Part shown: positions 61,232-64,000 of the stretch, piece after piece
Layout of the letters: each line of letters opens with the position of its first letter
Position numbering within the stretch: position 1 is the first letter of the stretch
Assembly: GCF_001424265.1 (NCBI RefSeq)
Contig: NZ_LMOV01000025.1
Span: 67,843 to 131,842, forward strand
Direction of reading: 5' to 3'
Length of the DNA: 64,000 bases
From: Acidovorax sp. Leaf160
GTDB taxonomy: Bacteria; Pseudomonadota; Gammaproteobacteria; Burkholderiales; Burkholderiaceae_C
The notes under the pieces: generated by a model
The model's database searches: none
Seen by the model: only the letters and a program-made list of their open reading frames with translations
What the model was told of the DNA's origin: nothing
Made by a program: the position numbers and the translations under genes

Positions 61232-63040
61232 TCAGTCCTCCACTTGCAGGATCGCGAGGAACGCCTCCTGGGGCACCTCGACGGAGCCGATCTGCTTCAT
61301 GCGCTTCTTGCCGGCCTTCTGCTTTTCCAGCAGCTTGCGCTTGCGGCTCACGTCGCCGCCATAGCATTTGGCCAGCACGTTCTTGCGCAGCGCCTTGATG
61401 GTTTCGCGCGCGATGATGTTGGCGCCGATGGCGGCCTGGATGGCCACGTCGTACATCTGGCGGCTGATGATCTCGCGCATCTTGGCCACCACGGCGCGGC
61501 CGCGGTACTGCGACTGGGAGCGGTGGACGATGATCGACAGCGCATCGACCTTCTCGCCGTTGAGCAGGATGTCCACCTTCACCACGTCCGAGGCGCGGTA
61601 TTCCTTGAACTCGTAGTCCATCGAGGCATAGCCGCGCGACACCGACTTGAGCTTGTCGAAGAAGTCCAGCACGATCTCGCCGAGCGGCATCTCATAGGTC
61701 AGCATGACCTGGCGGCCGTGGTAGGCCATATTCATCTGCACGCCGCGCTTCTGGTTGGCCAGCGTCATCACCGGGCCGACGTAGTCCTGCGGCATGTAGA
61801 GATGCACCGTCACGATGGGCTCGCGGATCTCTTCCAGCCGGCCCTGGTCGGGCATCTTGGAGGGGTTCTCCACCATGATGACTTCGCCATCGGCGCGCAC
61901 CACCTGGTAGACCACGCTGGGCGCGGTGGTGATGAGGTCCTGGTCGAACTCGCGCTCCAGGCGCTCCTGCACGATCTCCATGTGCAGCAGGCCCAGGAAG
62001 CCGCAGCGAAAACCGAAGCCCAGCGCCTGGCTGACCTCGGGCTCGTAATGCAGCGAGGCGTCGTTGAGCTTGAGCTTTTCGAGCGCGTCGCGCAGGGAGT
62101 CGTATTCGCTCGCCTCGGTCGGGTACAGCCCGGCGAACACCTGCGGCTGGATCTCCTTGAAGCCCGGCAGCGCTTCGGCCGCAGGCCCGGCGTTGTTGGG
62201 CAGCTTCTTTTCCAGCGTGATGGTGTCGCCCACCTTGGCGGCCTGCAGTTCCTTGATGCCGGCAATGATGTAGCCCACCTGCCCCGCGTCGAGCGAGTTG
62301 CGCGGCTCGTTGGCGGGCGTGAACACCCCCAGGTTGTCGGCGTTGTAGACCGCACCGCTGGCCATCATCTTGAAGCGCTCGCCCTTGAGCAGCCGGCCGT
62401 CGACCACGCGCACCAGCATCACCACGCCCACGTACGGGTCGAACCAGCTGTCGATGATCATCGCGCGCAGCGGGCCGTCGGACTGGCCCCGCGGCGCAGG
62501 CACCTTGGCCACGATGGCCTCGAGGATCTCGTCGATGCCCATGCCGGTCTTGGCGGAACACGGAATGGCGTCGGTCGCATCGATGCCGATCACGTCCTCG
62601 ACTTCGGCCTTGGCGTTGTCCGGGTCGGCGTTGGGCAGGTCCATCTTGTTGAGAACGGGGACCACCTCCACGCCCAGGTCCAGCGCGGTGTAGCAGTTGG
62701 CCACCGTCTGCGCTTCCACGCCCTGCGAGGCATCGACCACCAGCAGCGCCCCTTCGCAGGCCGACAGCGAACGCGAGACTTCATACGAGAAGTCCACATG
62801 GCCCGGCGTATCGATCAGGTTCAGGTTGTAGACCTGCCCGTCCTTGGCCTTGTACTGCAGTGCCGCCGTCTGGGCCTTGATGGTTATCCCACGCTCTTTC
62901 TCGATGTCCATCGAGTCGAGCACCTGGGCTTCCATCTGGCGCTCCTCCAGGCCACCGCAACGCTGGATCAGGCGGTCAGCGAGGGTCGACTTGCCATGGT
63001 CGATGTGCGCAATGATGGAAAAATTTCTGATGTGGTTCAT
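61232..63040 (-). CDS. lepA: Elongation factor 4 (LepA)
   Basis: 602 residues from the ATG at 63040 ([20 protein letters not shown]). Translation GTPase that back-translocates or aids initiation. Seen: G1 [29 protein letters not shown], and the LepA-specific C-terminal domain ([26 protein letters not shown]). No good ribosome site. A transcription terminator stands 44 nt before the start, after a 5' region with RNA-like structure. Confidence 0.97.
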   Translation of the reverse strand: MNHIRNFSIIAHIDHGKSTLADRLIQRCGGLEERQMEAQVLDSMDIEKERGITIKAQTAALQYKAKDGQVYNLNLIDTPGHVDFSYEVSRSLSACEGALLVVDASQGVEAQTVANCYTALDLGVEVVPVLNKMDLPNADPDNAKAEVEDVIGIDATDAIPCSAKTGMGIDEILEAIVAKVPAPRGQSDGPLRAMIIDSWFDPYVGVVMLVRVVDGRLLKGERFKMMASGAVYNADNLGVFTPANEPRNSLDAGQVGYIIAGIKELQAAKVGDTITLEKKLPNNAGPAAEALPGFKEIQPQVFAGLYPTEASEYDSLRDALEKLKLNDASLHYEPEVSQALGFGFRCGFLGLLHMEIVQERLEREFDQDLITTAPSVVYQVVRADGEVIMVENPSKMPDQGRLEEIREPIVTVHLYMPQDYVGPVMTLANQKRGVQMNMAYHGRQVMLTYEMPLGEIVLDFFDKLKSVSRGYASMDYEFKEYRASDVVKVDILLNGEKVDALSIIVHRSQSQYRGRAVVAKMREIISRQMYDVAIQAAIGANIIARETIKALRKNVLAKCYGGDVSRKRKLLEKQKAGKKRMKQIGSVEVPQEAFLAILQVED

Positions 63041-63083
63041 CAACGAAAAGCGTCAAGTGATTGAATTGAAACGGCGCGCACAA

Positions 63084-63116
63084 GAAAAAAGGGCGCGTCA
63101 AATGGCGACGCGCCCT
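63084..63116 (-). terminator. Rho-independent terminator upstream of lepA
   Basis: Minus strand: AGGGCGCGTC, 7-nt loop, GACGCGCCC then TTTTTTC. A perfect 9-10 bp GC-rich stem with U-run, 44 nt before the lepA ATG. No gene ends nearby, so it terminates a non-coding transcript or attenuates lepA. Confidence 0.9.
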
Positions 63117-63373
63117 GAACCAACAATCATTGGCAACTGCGATAGTTGGATCTTCATTGTAGGCAAAAAGGACTTCAGGGAAAGCCCACCCCATCTCGTC
63201 AGGCACGCGTTGCCCGTGTGCAACGAGGAATTAATCAACAGCTTACTCACAGCACCCACAACAACTCGCTGAACAACATGTGGGCGATCTGTGGATCGCC
63301 TGTGCATGAAAACGGGCCTTCCCACATCGTGGGCGTCACAAACGATTTTATGACCCCAGGTAGGAAAGAAGGC
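63084..63373 (-). ncRNA. Candidate structured RNA (small RNA or lepA attenuation leader)
   Basis: Predicted from a start near 63373 to the terminator at 63084, about 290 nt. Hairpins on the minus strand: a 5' closing stem GGGCCTTC / GAAGGCCC (63375-63368 with 63321-63314), CCCACGATGTGGG (63333-63321, sharing bases), and GGCGATC-CACA-GATCGCC (63300-63283). Then CCAAC/GTTGG before the terminator. No known RNA family recognised. Confidence 0.45.
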
Positions 63374-63378
63374 CCCGC

Positions 63379-63406
63379 ATTCTACCGAAAACGATACATA
63401 GGCCAA
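63379..63406 (-). promoter_or_regulatory. Sigma-70 promoter of the candidate RNA
   Basis: Minus strand TTGGCC (63406-63401), 16 nt, TAGAAT (63384-63379). Start expected near 63373. Confidence 0.5.
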
Positions 63407-63559
63407 CGCTGAAGTCAGTGGCGACTCGCCCCCGGCGCAGCACGCAAAAATGTAACGGCCCAAAATTCGGCCCCGAAGGCCGGTTAACCCGACCCGGCCC
63501 TGGGGACTTGCGCCCCGCCCCGGGAGGCCGGGGCGGCAGGCCAGCGAACTGGCCGCCGT

Positions 63560-64000
63560 TCAGCGTGCAGGCCGGATGAGCGCGTACTGGGCCCACTCAC
63601 CCCGGCGGAACAGCACGTTCACGGGTTTCGTCTTGTCCGCCTTGGCCAGCACCGCATCGAACTCCTTCACGCTGCCGATCTCCGTATTGGCGATCGCCAG
63701 GATCACGTCGTTCTCGCGCAGGCCGGCACGGGCCGCCGCTTCGGCCACGGCCACCACGCGCACGCCGCCCTTGATCTTCAGCTCCTTCTTCTGCGCGTCG
63801 GTCAACTCGGCGACCGACAGGCCGACCTGCTGCGCGGCAGCGGACGGCTTGGCCTTGCCCGTATCGCGCTCGGCTGCCTTGGCGACCGGCTTGTCGTCGG
63901 GCTCGACCTCGGCAATGGTGATGGCCAGGTCCCGCGTGTTGCCGCGGCGGAACACCGTGATGGTGCTCTTCGTGCCGGGCTTGGTATTGCCGACCAGACG
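63560..64000 (-). CDS. DegP/MucD-type periplasmic serine protease, C-terminal PDZ part (5'-truncated)
   Basis: Open to the window edge, 146 codons inside. Visible is the end of one PDZ domain (RLVGNTKPGTKSTITVFRRG...ITIAEVEPDD), a Lys/Ala linker, and a second PDZ (QQVGLSVAELTDAQKKELKIKGGVRVVAV ... GLRENDVILAIANTEIGSVKEF). Domain order and the neighbouring lepA-lepB match the Do/MucD protease of the sigma-E envelope stress response. The trypsin-like domain lies outside the window. Confidence 0.85.
   Translation of the reverse strand, partial: RLVGNTKPGTKSTITVFRRGNTRDLAITIAEVEPDDKPVAKAAERDTGKAKPSAAAQQVGLSVAELTDAQKKELKIKGGVRVVAVAEAAARAGLRENDVILAIANTEIGSVKEFDAVLAKADKTKPVNVLFRRGEWAQYALIRPAR

Larger units (their letters stand above)
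63041..63559. other. 519-base gap between the protease gene and lepA
   Basis: Lower GC than the genes. Contains a minus-strand promoter, several hairpins and an intrinsic terminator on the same strand as lepA. The protein-like frames in it have no coding character. See the ncRNA entry. Confidence 0.6.

Noticed and set aside
63098-63463. 121-codon frame on the minus strand between the protease gene and lepA
   Set aside because: It ends inside the intrinsic terminator, has no family resemblance, no ribosome site and no codon bias like the neighbours; an RNA explanation fits better.

Overview
The window looks like a chromosomal segment of a beta-proteobacterium of the family Comamonadaceae, probably close to Acidovorax/Paracidovorax. 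The grounds are high GC with strong third-position GC bias, beta-proteobacterial gene orders (alaA-hom-thrC; rpsF-priB-rpsR-rplI-dnaB; leuC-entericidin-leuD-leuB-asd-fimV-truA-trpFBA-accD; lepA-lepB-DUF4845-rnc-era-recO-pdxJ-acpS-nagZ), a Bug-type solute receptor, and AT-rich intergenic repeats of a kind I associate with this family. The species call is inference. Almost everything is core metabolism or housekeeping. I see no tRNA, rRNA, CRISPR array, prophage or insertion sequence.

Layout. 1-8.6 kb: 3' end of ribD, a two-HKD phospholipase D/cardiolipin synthase-like lipoprotein, dusC, a hypothetical gene, a methyltransferase, a GNAT acetyltransferase, a coniferyl-aldehyde-type dehydrogenase and a small membrane protein. 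8.6-17.4 kb: clpB with a sigma-32 type promoter, a Bug receptor, and molybdenum cofactor genes split into moaE (with a small coupled ORF) and mobB-moeA-moaD, around a DapA-like gene with an unusual leader. 17.4-22.8 kb: alaA-hom-thrC on the minus strand, then a Mth938-like gene and bcp. 22.9-28.4 kb: a PIN-PhoH protein, a coiled-coil membrane protein, then the convergent rpsF-priB-rpsR-rplI-dnaB group. 28.6-32.5 kb: grpE-dnaK-dnaJ. 32.9-46.8 kb: a LysR regulator, the leucine genes with a tiny entericidin inside, asd with a threonine-rich leader peptide, fimV, truA, trpF-trpB-trpA and accD. 47-54.1 kb: yggT, a Lon N-domain protein, lysS, a REC-GGDEF protein, a MscS-like channel and a DUF3300 lipoprotein. 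54.4-64 kb (minus strand): nagZ, acpS, pdxJ, recO, era, rnc, DUF4845, lepB, lepA and the 3' end of a DegP/MucD-type protease.

How genes work together. hom and thrC (threonine), asd (aspartate semialdehyde, shared precursor of Lys/Thr/Met/Ile), a DapA-like enzyme (the Lys branch), leuCDB and trpFBA make this an amino-acid biosynthesis-rich segment. The most interesting signal is regulatory. asd and the DapA-like gene, 23 kb apart, each have a short upstream ORF that starts 7-8 nt after a -10-like hexamer, uses Thr/Ile or Lys codons near its end, and stops 3-4 nt before a nearly identical 15-nt block (14/15 matches) lying in overlapping alternative hairpins. This suggests a shared attenuation module for the aspartate pathway.

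Other points of interest are a candidate ~290-nt structured RNA with its own promoter and intrinsic terminator directly upstream of lepA, a 13-member dispersed repeat family with two copies that appear to be read as codons inside trpF and era, a second GC-rich repeat family, and two pentanucleotide tandem arrays between convergent genes.
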